DNA of 64,000 bases from Isoetes taiwanensis (lineage: Eukaryota; Streptophyta; Lycopodiopsida; Isoetales; Isoetaceae). Position 1 is the first letter of the stretch, and each line of letters opens with the position of its first letter. The notes beneath the pieces were generated by a model, which was not told where the DNA came from, searched no databases, and saw nothing but the letters and a program-made list of their open reading frames with translations. The position numbers and the translations under genes were made by a program. Of this stretch, positions 1 through 11,219 are shown piece after piece. Location: contig JAJEKV010000322.1 of the NCBI GenBank assembly GCA_021234155.1, positions 250,001 to 314,000 of the forward strand, given 5' to 3'.

Positions 1-5
1 GATGG

Positions 6-27
6 GGGTAAAAGCATGTTAGGGTGT
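6..27 (+). repeat. Left TIR of the MITE-like element
   Basis: Perfect 22-bp inverted match to 8920-8941; begins GGGTAAAAGCATG. Confidence 0.9.
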
Positions 28-249
28 ACCACTTTTGGAACCTGCAAAAGTACATACACTAGGTACTTCAAAACTGGGTACTTTCTCATTTTTCTTTTCA
101 TTATAACTAACTAGTAATGGTACCCAGCGTTGCTGGGCATAAGTTGGGAACCTGTGTAGACGAAAATATATTCATCTCAGACTCCTTTTCATAAATATAA
201 TAGAATAGAAACCAAGTCCAGCATTGCTGGGCTATAATAGGTTTTTGTA

Positions 250-1845
250 TATTCAACACCCTTCCCTTTCCGTTGTCTCTTGCTCTATCCCATGTTTCCT
301 TATTTCATCATTCTCTTACGCCCTTTCTTTTTCCCTTTTCCCTTATTCCTATTTTCCCTACACGTCTTCTTTTCCCCTTCTCCTTTTTTTCCCTTTTTTT
401 TTTAACTCCTTCTCCCTCCCCTTCCATTCCCTTCTCTTTCCGCTTTTCTTTTTTCCTTTCCCTTTTTTTCAATGGACTTTTTCCCTTTCCTTTTCAGTCT
501 TTCCCCTTTCTTCCTAATTTTCCTGTCAGGCCCTTTTTCCTTTTCCTTTCCTCTTCCTTTTCCTTTTCTCTTTCCCTTTTCCTTTCCCTTTTCCCATGCC
601 CTTTTTTTTTGTTTTTCTTTTTTTCCATGTTTTTCATTTTTCTTCTTCCTTTTCCCACCCTCTTCCTCTTTATCCCATATGTTCTCCGTTTTCCCATTTC
701 TCTCTCCCTTTTTTTACCCTTTTACTTTTCCCTCCTCCCCTCCATCTCCATTTTCCTTCCTTTTTTTTTTATCCTTTTTCTACCCTTTCCCTTTTTTCCG
801 TGCCTTTTTTCCCATTTCCCTTCCCCCGTCCTTCTCCTTTTCTTTTTTCCCTTTCCATTTTCCCTTGCCTTTTTCCAATTTTTTTTCCCACTTTTTACGT
901 GTCCATTTTCCTCCTTTCCTTACCCTCTTCCCTTTTCCTTTTTTTTTTCCTTATTCCCCTTTTTTTTTCTTTTTTCATTTTCCATGCTCATTTTCCCTTG
1001 CTGCTTTTTCCCTTTCCTCACCATTTGCCTCTTCCATTTTTTCAAGTGCCCTTTCCTCTTTCCTCTCCCTTTTTCCTCGTGACCTTTTTTTTTCCTTCCT
1101 TTTCCCCTCCCTTTTTTGCCTCCCTTTTCCTTTTTCCTTTGCCTTCTTTTTTTTCATCCCTTCCCTTTTTCCATGTGTCCTTTTTCCCTTCCCTTTCCCC
1201 ATTCTTTTCCATTTCTTTTTCTATTTTTATTTTCCATATCTTTTCCATTCCTTTTTCCTCACCTTTCTCTCGTGCCCATTTTTCCTCCTTTCCCACCCTC
1301 TTCCCTTTTTCCCATTTTCCATTTTCCATTTCCCTATCCCCTTTCTCCTTTTCCTTTCCCCCTTTTCTATGCCCTTTTTCCCTTTTTTTTTTTTTTTTCT
1401 TTTCCTCACCCTTTTTCCTTTTCAAAATTTTCCCTTCGCCTCTTCCTTTTTTCCATTTTCCTCTCTCGTTTTTTCTCGTGCTCTTTTTCCCTTTCCTTTT
1501 CGCCTCCTTTTTCTTTTTCCTTTCCCTTTTATTTTCCCATGTCTTTTTCGTCTCTCCACCATTTTTTTTTTCTTTCCCTTTTTCTCTTCCCCTTTCCTCC
1601 TTTCCTCACCCTTCATCTTTTTCGTTGCCCTTTTTTTCCTTCCTTTTCCTCCCTCCCGTTTTTTTTTTACCTTATTTTTATCCTTTTTCCCATACTATTT
1701 TTCCTTTCCCTCACCCTTTTCCTCTTCCCTTTTCCCCATGTCATTTTCCCTTCCTTTTCCCCTTTCCCCCTTCCCCTTTTTCCTCGTGCCTTTTTTATCC
1801 TTCATTTCCCCTTTGTCCTCCCTTTTCCTTTTCCTCTTCCTCTTA
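250..1845 (+). repeat. Polypyrimidine tract of Helitron A
   Basis: About 1.6 kb of C/T-rich sequence, interrupted mostly by short CATG/CGTG-type words such as 'ccatgccc'. Stop codons need an A, so such DNA stays open in all + frames; the resulting F/P/S/L-rich frames (for example 472-1920) are not genes. On the Helitron sense strand the tract is polypurine. It recurs with small length changes in Helitrons B, C and the chimera at 55,170. Confidence 0.9.
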
Positions 1846-1982
1846 AGAGATCAAAGCGTGACTAATCACAGTGGTGGGAAGTCGTGCGATAAATCTCGAC
1901 CTCCGAATGCAATTGGATAATCTCAACCATCCAAATTAGGGTTTCATTCATGACATACTTACGCTATAACATTATAATCTTA

Positions 1983-3852
1983 CTAGTAATGGTGCCCAGC
2001 GTTGCTGGGCAAATGTTGGGAACATTTGTGGATGGAAACCTATTCAGCTCAGACTCATTTTTATACATCTAATATAATAGAAACCAAGTCCATCATTGCT
2101 AGGCTATAAGAGGTTTTTGTGCATTTGATAACCTTCCCTTTGCTCTATCCTGCATATTCTTTCTTTTCTTTTTTCCCTTTTCTTATTTTCCCTGCACATT
2201 TACTTTTCTCCTTCTCTCTCTCTTTTTTTTTACCCTCTTCTCCCTCCTCTTTTTCTTCCTTTTCTCCTTCTCATTTTCCCTTTCCCTTTCCCTTTTTTTT
2301 GACAACTTTTTTCCTTCCCTTTTCACCTTTCTCCACCCTTCCCATTTTTCTCATGCTTTTTTTTTCCCTTTCCTTTTCCCATTCCTTTTGCTTTTTCTCT
2401 TTCCCTTTCCTTTTTCTCATGCCCTTTTGTATTCCCTTTTCCCCACCTTTTTTTTTTATGTTTTTCTTCCCTCCTCACCCTCTTCTTCTTTATCTCATGT
2501 CTCTTTTTTTCCCATTTTTCTTCTTCCTTTTTCTCATGCCTTTTTCCTTTTTCCCCCCCTTTCCGCCTCCTTTTTTTTTTTTCCCTTTCCTTCTTTTTTT
2601 TTCATCATTTTCCCACCCTTTCCCTTTTTCAGGTGCCCTTTTCCTCTTTCCTTCCCCCCTTCCTTTTTTCTTTCCTTTCCCTTTCCCTTTCCCCTTTCCC
2701 TTTCCTTTTCCTTTTCCCCTTTTCCCATGTATTTTTTCCATTCCTTTTTTCCACTTTTTTTACTTGCCTTTTTCTTCCGCCTTTCCTTACCCTCTTCCCT
2801 TTTTCCCCGTCCCTATTCCTTTTTTTTTTTTCTTTTTCCCTTTCCCCATGCTCTTTTTCCTTTATTTTTACCCTTTCCTCACCCTTTCCCTCTTCAGTTT
2901 TTTTTTCCAGGCCCTTTTTCCTTCCTCTTTTCCATTTTCCCTCCTTATTCCTCGTGTTTTTTTTTTCTTTTCCCCTTTCCCTTTTAGCCTCCCATTTTCC
3001 TTTTCCTTTTCCTTCTTTTTTCATCCTTTTGTCTTTTTCCATGCCCTTTTCCTCTTTCCTTTCCACCCTTTTTTTTCCTTCTCTCTTTTCCTTTCCATTT
3101 TCCCACACCTTTTTCCATTCCATTTTTTCCACCTTTTTCATGCCCTTTTTCCTCCTTTTCCCCCCTCTTCCCTTTTCCTTTTTCCTCTTTTCAGATTCCA
3201 TGTTTTTGTTCTCTTTTTTGCTTTTAAGCTTTTCCTTTTCCCTTTTTTTCATCTCTTTTTCCCTTTCTTTTTTTTCCTTTCCTCACCCTTTTCCTCTTCG
3301 TGCCACTTTCTCCTTCCTCTCTCATTTCCCTCTCCCTTTTCCTCATGCTTTTTCCTTTTTACCGCCTCCTTTTTTTCCTTTTCCTTCCCTTTCTATTTTT
3401 CCATGCCTTTTTCCTTCTCTCCACCATTCTTATCTTCCCCTTTTTCCCTTAGTCACCCTTTTCAATTTCTTCATTTTTTTCCGTTGCCTTTTTTTCCTTT
3501 TCCTCCCTTCCCCTTTTCTTTCCCTTATTCTATCCCTCACCATTTCCCCCTTTTCCTTTTTCATAGTGTCCTTTTTTTCCTTCCTTTTTCTCCCTTTCTT
3601 TTCTTTCCCTTTTTTGTGCTCTTTTTCCCTTTCCTTTTCCCCTTCTCCCGTCTTTTCCCTTTTACCCATGCCTTTTTGCCTCTCACTTTGCCCTTTTTCT
3701 ACGCCATTTTCCCTTTCCTCTTAAGATCGGAGGCATGGCCAATCGGTGGTGGGGAAGTTGTCTTGATAAATCTCGGCCTTGATACCATTCAGGCGATCTC
3801 AACTATCTAAATTAGGGTTTGATTCAAGACATCCAGCTAAAACTTTATAATA
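1983..3852 (-). mobile_element. Helitron B (non-autonomous), nested in D
   Basis: The 3' end is CTAG at 1983 with hairpin gcccagcgttgctgggc just inside. The 5' end on the minus strand reads TATTATAAAGTTTTAGC and aligns with Helitrons A and C, except that the first five bases (TCTTA) are missing or inverted. TCTTA occurs as a direct repeat on both sides (1978-1982 and 3853-3857). The body is polypyrimidine on the + strand. No coding capacity. Confidence 0.75.
2135..3720 (+). repeat. Polypyrimidine tract of Helitron B
   Basis: About 1.6 kb of C/T-rich sequence with scattered CATGCC words. It gives a 563-codon low-complexity open frame (2119-3810) that is an artefact of composition. Confidence 0.9.
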
Positions 3853-5424
3853 TCTTATATTATAATGTTTTAGTGCAAGTAATGGACCACGCCCTAAATC
3901 AAGCCCATTTGAGATTATTTTTATCGGCGGGTGAGATTATTCATAGCTTTGATCGCCAAGCCCTAGATCCCGAGATTTGGCGGCCTAGATTTGCTCTTTG
4001 AACTGATTGGCCATGGTGCGTCTAAAAAGGCAAAAAAACCCTCAAGGCTCAATCACTCACAAGCTCTAGCCTTTATGAATACGCTCTCTTGAGCCCTCGA
4101 GCTCTGCAATCCCTAACATCGGCTATGGAAAGCGGGGGTATCGTTTACATGGCCAATCTTGGCGGCGAGGTTGAAGCGGTTGAAGAAATGGCTCGGCCAT
4201 GGAAAAGGTTGCAAAAATCGTAGTTGTCAAATAGCTTATTATTGAAGACCTCTTCTCACGAAGCTTACAAAATGTCATGGAGCTTGAAAGGCTTCTTTAC
4301 GCAAAGGAAGACAAGATGCGTGCAATGAAGAGCATTGGAAAAAAGAGCTTTCTAAGATATGCAATGGAATATTGAGTCTTTTGTACAATAGGTCTTCTCA
4401 AAGGGGATGATAGCGGCGCACAAAGGTCGGGATGGCAATCGTGATATTGTTTCTTGATTGTTACGAGATACACGGTGTTGCTCTTTATTCTACTTTTGTT
4501 GCAAGCAAACATGAGCTTGGACTTATTGCTTGGTGCGTGAAATTTAAACACCCCGTTGACATGAAGCATCCAGCGGCTCCCGTGAAAAGAAAAATGGTGG
4601 AATCAAAAAGTTTCAAGGTAATAGTGTTTAATATCGGTTCAACATCACGATTTGCGAGTGGATGATAAGTTTGTCCATCATGCATTATTTGACACCGATT
4701 TCTTGGTTGCTATATCCAAAAATTTCCACATCGCCAACATGGGCTTGCATGAACATGCACTATAAAACATGGTTCTCGATGCTTATATGCTTATAATCTT
4801 TGGTTCTTTGCGGATTTATGCCTCACGGGGGTTTGGCTTGGTCGATGAACCATTGCTCACGGGGTCTATGCCTCCTCAATCGGGTTTGCACTAAGGTGGA
4901 TTCTAGAATAAAATCGACGCTGAAACAAACCATGTTTTGATGATCGGACGCCAAAGAAGCGCCATCATACATAACCGAGAATAGGTCTACCCGGTAAGCA
5001 TTGTGAGCTATAGACATCCATTTTTCATTTATATCCTTTAATTTTACACGTTTTCAAATTTCATGCATTCAATGTTGCGTTTTTGCCACGGCTTTCCGGT
5101 TAAGCCATTCATCAGGGAAAGAGCTATCCACATCCATAGCCCCTTTTTGCTATGGCGGTGATCACACCATGCATGAGCCTCTTCCCGGTTGAACGGGCCG
5201 TTTGTGAGATCATATTCGGCTGCCGCATGAAATTCCTTCAAAACTCTTACTTACAAGATCATGGTATTGTTGGTTTTAATTTTAGGTTTTAGAATTGTTA
5301 TACGCTTCTTAGGATTTATTGTTTGGATTATGAGAAATAGGTTATGAGAAACTTTTGACTAATATCACATCCATGAATGCTCCTTTGGCCTTTTGTTCGA
5401 TCGCTCCATCTTTGGTCATAAGAC

Positions 5425-6625
5425 ATAGTCATATCTCTCCTATGGCATGCGTGAAATTGTGGTATAAGAAACCCGACTTTCTTTTTGTTACTTTTCTTGA
5501 TTTAAAACCGACCTTTTTGTGCGGTGGATCATTCAGTGGATAAATTGATGGGGCGCGAGGATGCACCAAAGATGCGTCTCGATTTATGATGTAAATCCAC
5601 TTTAGATGCAATTTGTCGTTAGAAAAGTTGGAAAGCATTTTATGAAAGCTTTCATGTCTTATTTGTTATGTAGTTGTGAAGGGATAAGATAGGAAGTTGA
5701 GAAGGCTCTCCTCGTATATGTGGAACTGATTATATTTGTAATTTTTGAGGAGGGAAATGAGCTTCCGGTTTGGTAAATTTATTAGTATTGACATGTTTTG
5801 TAATACAATTCAAATTTTCTAGATTCAAATCGGAAGTTGCTATTAAGTGAGCGGTTTTGCCATCTGAGGGTAAGGCCAGTTCTTTTTACGCTACTATTAA
5901 AATTCTCACGTACCATGACTATCCTTCACATCATCGGGCTTTTAGGTTTTCTAAAAGCTCTCGGTAAAATTATGTCTGCATAATCATCTTCCGGAAGGAG
6001 TGTTTATTCATATATCATAAATGCGAATCTTTGCGGTCGATGCGGCGAGGAGTAAGAGAAACATCCGGCTCACTGGATTGTAGGTTGTAGATTGTGCTTA
6101 GCCAGCTTTAGTGCCCTGCAAGAACAAAAAGACTATTCTAGAACTAAGGCTTGAAGCAAATATATGGCATTTGGATCCGCTTGCTCCTTGCTCCTCATAT
6201 GTTAGAAAATTTTCCATCTTTGTTTGTAAGGCAGTCATATCTCTTCTATGTCATGCTTGAAATTGTGGTATAAGAAACTTCGGCTTTCTTTTATGTTACT
6301 TTTCTTGATTTAAAACTGATCTTTTTTGTGTGGTGGATCATTTAGGTGAATCATGTTAATATTTTGGATGGAGTAAAGGCCATCTTCAAGAAAAACTTTG
6401 AGGAGGAGCTATGTCTTGCATTTGCTATTCGCAAGAAATACATAGTATTGTTGAATCGACACTTATATTTGAGCAGAGTGGCTTGATGGGTTGCCTGCAT
6501 TCCAGACGAGAATGCCTCTTTATGCCTAGCCAACTTTAGTGCCCCGCAATAAAAAACTATTCTAGAACCGAAGCTTAGGAAGCAAGTATATGGCATTTGG
6601 AATCGGCTTGCTCCCCGCTCTTCAT
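5425..6625 (+). repeat. Duplicated blocks inside Helitron D
   Basis: A block at about 5425-5545 (containing ggtataagaaac and ggtggatcatt) recurs at about 6235-6350. A block at about 6095-6200 (tttagtgccc, actattctagaa, tatatggcattt) recurs at about 6525-6620. The order X-Y-X-Y suggests an old tandem duplication of about 0.4-0.8 kb followed by indels. Confidence 0.7.
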
Positions 6626-7671
6626 TTCCCTTGCAATCATATGATATGTCCAGGTATGATAACGTAATTTTATATGTCGAATATTATTAAGAGGGAGTAG
6701 TTTTTATATGTTAAAAGATCTTTGGATCATAGATCCTTGATCACGAAGCTTTGCCTAAATTTCTTTTCATATTTTGTGTTTGAAAGGTGGGCACGAACAT
6801 TGGGGCCATGGTTTCGCCATAGCCAAAGGTCAGAAGCAAATGCTCTATTTGAACGTTGTGTTAAATAAGCGTCATGTTAGTACTTAAAAGTCAAATAATT
6901 TATTTTTTTTGTCTTTTATGAATTGTGATGTGACAATTGAACGCTCTAAATGCTTTACCAACTTGAGTACCATTTATGGAATACTTCTCTAATTTTAGAC
7001 GCTTTTGCTCTTCTATTTGTTTCAATAAATCGGCTATGAGAGATAGCACGTGAAAATGTGCACTACAAAAGCGATTATGGCACCGTAATGGGATGTACTT
7101 TTTGTTGCACCACTATTAGGAACTTCAACCTTGCTTTGTATGTATATTTAACCCGGTTGCAAAGCAGAAAGAAAGCACGAGGTACCTTTTGCCCTCATGT
7201 GAGTCTTTTAACACAATGGCGGGAGTTAATCTTATAGTTGAGTGGCCCAAGGAAAATAGCATTTGGTTATATATAAGAGTATTCAAGGCAGGCTTTGGAG
7301 TTTCAAGAAATGTGTTCGTCCAAGTGTTTGTTGTGCTATGGTTTGTTAGCATGTGCTGCATCAATGTCCGTAGTGTTCCGATTGCTTTAACTCATGTCTC
7401 CACCCATGCCGAGGATACACCTACTAGATCCTTATGGGAAAAGGAAGTAGAAGTGGCTTGATCTCATGGCCTCCTCTCTCTAATTTTAACTCATGTTTTA
7501 ATGTTCCGGAAACAGACTAAAGCAAAGCTTTCTCCATAAACATAATGCTAGGTAGTTGCATAAACTTAGTGCATGGGCTAAGTTTTGTGGGTACTATGGA
7601 AGTGTGATAATATATTCAAGTTTTAGCAATGCCGGAAGAGGAGCAAAAGGATCACTCATGGTTACATTATT

Positions 7672-7805
7672 AAGTAATACAAAGAGTAGCATTACCACTC
7701 ACATAATAGTTACCAACTTTGGCTAATATATTCGGGTGGAATGGTAATACAAAAAGTAGCATTACCACTCACATAATAGAGTTACCAACTTTGGCTAATA
7801 TATTG
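7672..7805 (+). repeat. 66-bp tandem duplication in Helitron D
   Basis: Two adjacent copies of a unit containing 'agtagcattaccactcac' and 'ttggctaatatatt', differing by a few bases. Confidence 0.85.
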
Positions 7806-8369
7806 ATTGGAATTAAACTGGCTGAAATCAAATGCAGCCATGGTGTTGCATGGCCATGTTCGCCTTGACATGTTGTGCAAGTTTGAATCGCCTAAGATCA
7901 ATTTTCACAAAGAATGTAATTTCTCAATGTTTATATTCTCCCTAAGAAGATACATATATATTTCAAACCAATAGGGGGTGCCCATAATCCGTCGGCGTTT
8001 GTCTAGCTTCGCCACGAGATTTGTACCGCCTCGCTCCACGAAGCCCAAGAACCTACAATCGTGCTTCTTCATAAAAATGAACTAAAAATAAGGGTGCACG
8101 CTTAGATGGGGGTGAGCGGGATGGACAGCAGATTGGCCTACTTTGAAGGCTTATAACTCGGTTGTGGATACCCGATTGGCCTGATTTTTTTGTTTCTATG
8201 AACAGATTAGGTCTCGGGCTTTCCAGAACATATTTTTTTCCCTGTTTTTGATCAAAAATCCAAGCTCTGTTCAAACCTTAAATGCACAGTTTATGGGCAG
8301 CCCCCCATCTTAAAGTGGGTGTATGAAACAAAATAGACAAGCTTTAAAATCCTTTATACTAAGACCTCT

Positions 8370-8640
8370 TCCTCTAATATAGACAAAAAAGTGCAAAATT
8401 AGTGTTATCTCTTCCTCCAATATATACAAAAAAGTGCAAAATTAGTGACTATTATGTATAATGACATGTCGCCAACTTTACCCATGAATTTCTATATTAG
8501 AACGAGGAAGTTCCAAAGTTTATAATATAATTCAGGTGAAGCTTATCCCAAAATTACAAAGTTCGTTAGAACGAAAAGCTCCGAAGTTTATAATACATTA
8601 CAAGTGAAGCTCATCTCATTATTACAAAGTCAGTTAGTCT
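8370..8640 (+). repeat. Short tandem duplications near the Helitron D 3' end
   Basis: Two copies of 'acaaaaaagtgcaaaattag' lie at 8383-8450. Two copies of a unit with 'agtttataata' and 'gtgaagctcatc' lie at about 8513-8633. Degenerate subterminal repeats; no coding potential. Confidence 0.65.
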
Positions 8641-8919
8641 CTGTCCGGCTCTTTTCCTCTCTCGGTTCATGTAGATGTACCAAATGTATGCCCAGCAACG
8701 CTGGGCACCATTACTAGTATAAGATACAAAAATCCAAAATAAAAGTCAAGGACATGGTAATATTCAAAGTTAAGATAAAGATAATGCTATCGGAGACCAA
8801 TATATATATAAAAAGTTCTAAAACATACCTTATATTGAGATATTATACAGGTACCCAGTACCCAGTCCTGGCTACCTTTTTAGGTACCTTTTTAGTCACT
8901 AAATAATACCTTTTAAGGG

Positions 8920-8941
8920 ACACCCTAACATGCTTTTACCC
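8920..8941 (-). repeat. Right TIR of the MITE-like element
   Basis: Perfect inverted copy of 6-27; ends ...GCTTTTACCC immediately before resumed chromovirus sequence. Confidence 0.9.
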
Positions 8942-10600
8942 ATGGATGGAGTTCCTCGAAGAATATGACTTTGATATAGTCTACAAGCCGGGGAAGCTCA
9001 ATGTGGTAGCGGATGCGCTTTCAAGGCATCCCCTGACAACTAGAGTGCATTGCAACGCAATTTCGACGCTCTCTAGCGACTTTGGTAAGAAGATTGAAGA
9101 GTCCTTGCCAACGGATGTGGATTTCAGGGAAGTATGGGCAAGCCTCTCTAAGGAGGCTAGAACTGATAAAGAGCGGGAGGCCTTCAAGCATTATAAGAAG
9201 GAAGGCAACTTTGTTATACCATAAGAACAAGTTGTGCGCACGAATCATCAGGTGTAAGGAAGTTGATCCTCCATGACACGACAACAGCCCAATAGCCCGG
9301 CCATGCGGGATTCATGAAAACATATTTCAAAGTCGCGCAGCACGCTATTATTGGCCAGGAATGAAGAAGCAAATAGCTCGCTACATCAAGGAATGTCAGC
9401 TATGCCGCCAGACGGTTATGAGGAGCAGCCAATTCGGGGGCATTAGAGCCATTAGCGGTGCCAAACGCCAAGTGGGAGGTAATCAAAGATGGATTTCATC
9501 ACAGGACTAAGAACGGGCGAGAGGCAAGGATGCCTTGATGGTAGTGGTCGACAAGTTGTCGAAGATGGCACATTTTGTGCCTTGCGTGACCATGAGATAC
9601 ATGCCTTATGGATACAGCAGAAAGCTCTTCACCAAAGAGATCTTCGTGCTTCATGGCATGCCAAGGGAGATTATCTCCCATTGTGGATCCAAGTTCATGA
9701 GTGCCTTTTGGCAAGACCTCTTTGCGACGATATCTGCACCAAGCTATCCATGAGCACTCCGGTATCATCCCTCGACGGATGGGATGACGGAGCGGACCAA
9801 CAGATCTTAGAAGACATGCTACGAAACTATGTCTCGAATAAGCAAAGTATGTGGGAAGAATTTATTCACTTGGTGGAGTTTGCATACAATAGCACCAAGC
9901 AGGAATCATCCCAAATGTCGCCATTTATGATCAATTACGGCTACCAGTGCCTAACTCCGCATTAATTTGGCACAACCCCGCAGGTCAAAAGTGGAAGTTT
10001 CGTAGCCAGATGTTGGCCGATATGCGGCAGAAATTTTGTGGAAGAGGTTCGAGGGTATCTGCTAGCAGCAAGAAGTCGACAAAAGAGCATCGCCGACAAG
10101 CATCGAACAGTCAGAGAGTTCAAAGTTGGAGATGATGTATGGCTCAAGATCAAGGTGAAGCAGGCAAAGCTCAGGATCGGGAATTGCAAGAAGCTTGCTC
10201 CAAGGTGGGCTGGACCCTTCAGAATAATCAAGAGAGTAGGTAATCAATCCTACAAGTTGGATTTGCCAGCACACCTAAAGATTCATAAGGTCTTCCACGT
10301 GAGTTTGTTGAAGAAGCATACTCCAAATCCGGCATAAGTCTTGGACACTCCAACGCTGTTGGAAATGACAGAGGAGCAGCTGGAAATAGTTCCAGAAATG
10401 ATTCTTGATAAAGCTTTCAAGAAGACAAGGAGGTCGGAGTTCCTCCAATACTTGGTCAAGTGGAAACACTTGCCAGTGGAAGACGCGACGTGGGTACTTA
10501 AGAAGGATTTAGTAAAGCAGTACCCACAGTTTATGGAGCAATGGGACGGCAAGGTCATCTCCGAAGAAATCGGCTCAGGCATGTCGATTTGTGTAGGTTA
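8942..10600 (+). pseudogene. pol: Chromovirus pol 3' part: RNase H end, integrase, chromodomain (broken)
   Basis: The reading starts in the RNase H C-terminus ([28 protein letters not shown]). It continues through the integrase zinc region (HAGFMKTYF, then CQLCR), the core starting MDFITGL with VVVDKLSKMAHFVPC, and MTE-TNRILEDMLRNYV, to a C-terminal chromodomain (EFLQYLVKWKHLPVEDATWV, about 10,437-10,499). At least four frame changes and several stops break it. At the position of the second catalytic aspartate (expected S-D-x-G) it reads S-H-C-G (about 9676-9687), also seen in the second copy. Role: integration of retroelement cDNA; the chromodomain is thought to steer insertion to marked chromatin. 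It is not functional as read. Confidence 0.9.
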
Positions 10601-11219
10601 ATTCTTGTGTAGTTAGGGATTAATTCACGATGCCACCTATGCTTGGTATGAGTCGCATGTTGTTACCGATGATGAGACCACTACGGTGATCTCTAGGGCG
10701 TGGTGTAATGTCAACGTAGGCATGACCGCGTTTTCGCTTGGGCGAGTGGAAGGTAGATTAGAAAGTCTACTTCTGTCCCACGGAAGTAGACGACCTCGAG
10801 AGAAAGGAGGTCATTAAGGAATGCACTGATAGGAAAAGCACCTCTAGCCCCATATATGCTTTGATAGGAGGAATCGTGCCTTCACGCCCCATATACGGGG
10901 AAGGACCTATCCTCCACTGGCAACTAGGGTGTAGGCATGAGCCGCATATAGGCATATAGGCGCTATCTCCACGGCCATAATGGAAGATTCACCCTCTTCC
11001 TACGCCGGGAGATTAGCCATGCATCCATGTAGATAGGTGGGGTGGTCACCATATAACCAAAAATTTATTAAATAATTAAAATGGTACTAACGTAGTATCG
11101 ACCTGCAGGCCAATAGAGCGCTCCGGAGGGCAAGGAGGTCGAGCTACGAAGACTTGCAACACAAATTTTGTTGGAATGTGTCGCAAGGAACGAAGAGTAC
11201 CTCGAACAATAATTATAGA
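10601..11219 (+). other. Chromovirus 1 post-pol noncoding region
   Basis: No gene. Collinear with 47,400-48,020 of the second copy, including 'ggaagtagacgacctc' and 'gccccatatatgctttgata', so it is a conserved untranslated part of this family. Confidence 0.75.

Larger units (their letters stand above)
1978..8717 (+). mobile_element. Helitron D (non-autonomous), nested in A
   Basis: D begins with TCTTA at 1978-1982, interrupted by Helitron B, and resumes near 3853/3858 as TCTTATATTATAATG, the same 5' terminus as Helitrons A and C. It ends with the hairpin GCCCAGC-aac-GCTGGGC (8690-8706) and CTAG (8714-8717), flanked by A (1977) and T (8718). Its cargo (about 4.9 kb) is unlike the pyrimidine Helitrons: it holds short broken open frames (for example 4432-4665, 77 codons, unrecognised) and internally duplicated blocks. 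No Rep/helicase domain is seen. Confidence 0.8.
111..8724 (-). mobile_element. Helitron A (non-autonomous), interrupted
   Basis: Element A occupies 111-1977 plus 8718-8724. Its 3' end (on the minus strand) is a GC-rich hairpin, CCCAGC/GCTGGG, followed about 11 nt later by CTAG at 111-114. Its 5' end is recovered only by joining 1977 to 8718: the joined sequence ...acattataa+tataaga matches the terminus of Helitron C (12,974) exactly and gives a minus-strand start of TCTTATATT. The insertion lies between A (110) and T (8725), as is the rule for Helitrons. No Rep/helicase gene is present. The cargo is an almost pure pyrimidine tract. Confidence 0.85.
6..8941. mobile_element. MITE-like TIR DNA transposon, split by nested Helitrons
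   Basis: A 22-bp terminal inverted repeat starting GGGTAAAAGCATG is perfect between 6-27 and 8920-8941. The flank 'atgg' is repeated on both sides (2-5 and 8942-8945). Chromovirus sequence resumes at 8942 exactly where the second chromovirus copy reads uninterrupted (about 45,802), so this is a clean insertion. Removing the nested Helitrons (111-8724) leaves about 320 bp with no coding capacity, so it is a MITE. The duplication could be 4 bp or up to 8 bp (atggatgg), because the window begins inside it; the superfamily (hAT, Mutator or other) is therefore open. Confidence 0.8.

Noticed and set aside
250-3810. Very long open frames rich in Phe/Pro/Ser (for example 472-1920 and 2119-3810) and Lys/Glu/Arg-rich reverse frames.
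   Set aside because: Pure pyrimidine DNA cannot form stop codons, so open length is a composition artefact. The frames are not conserved between copies A, B and C because tract-length indels shift them.
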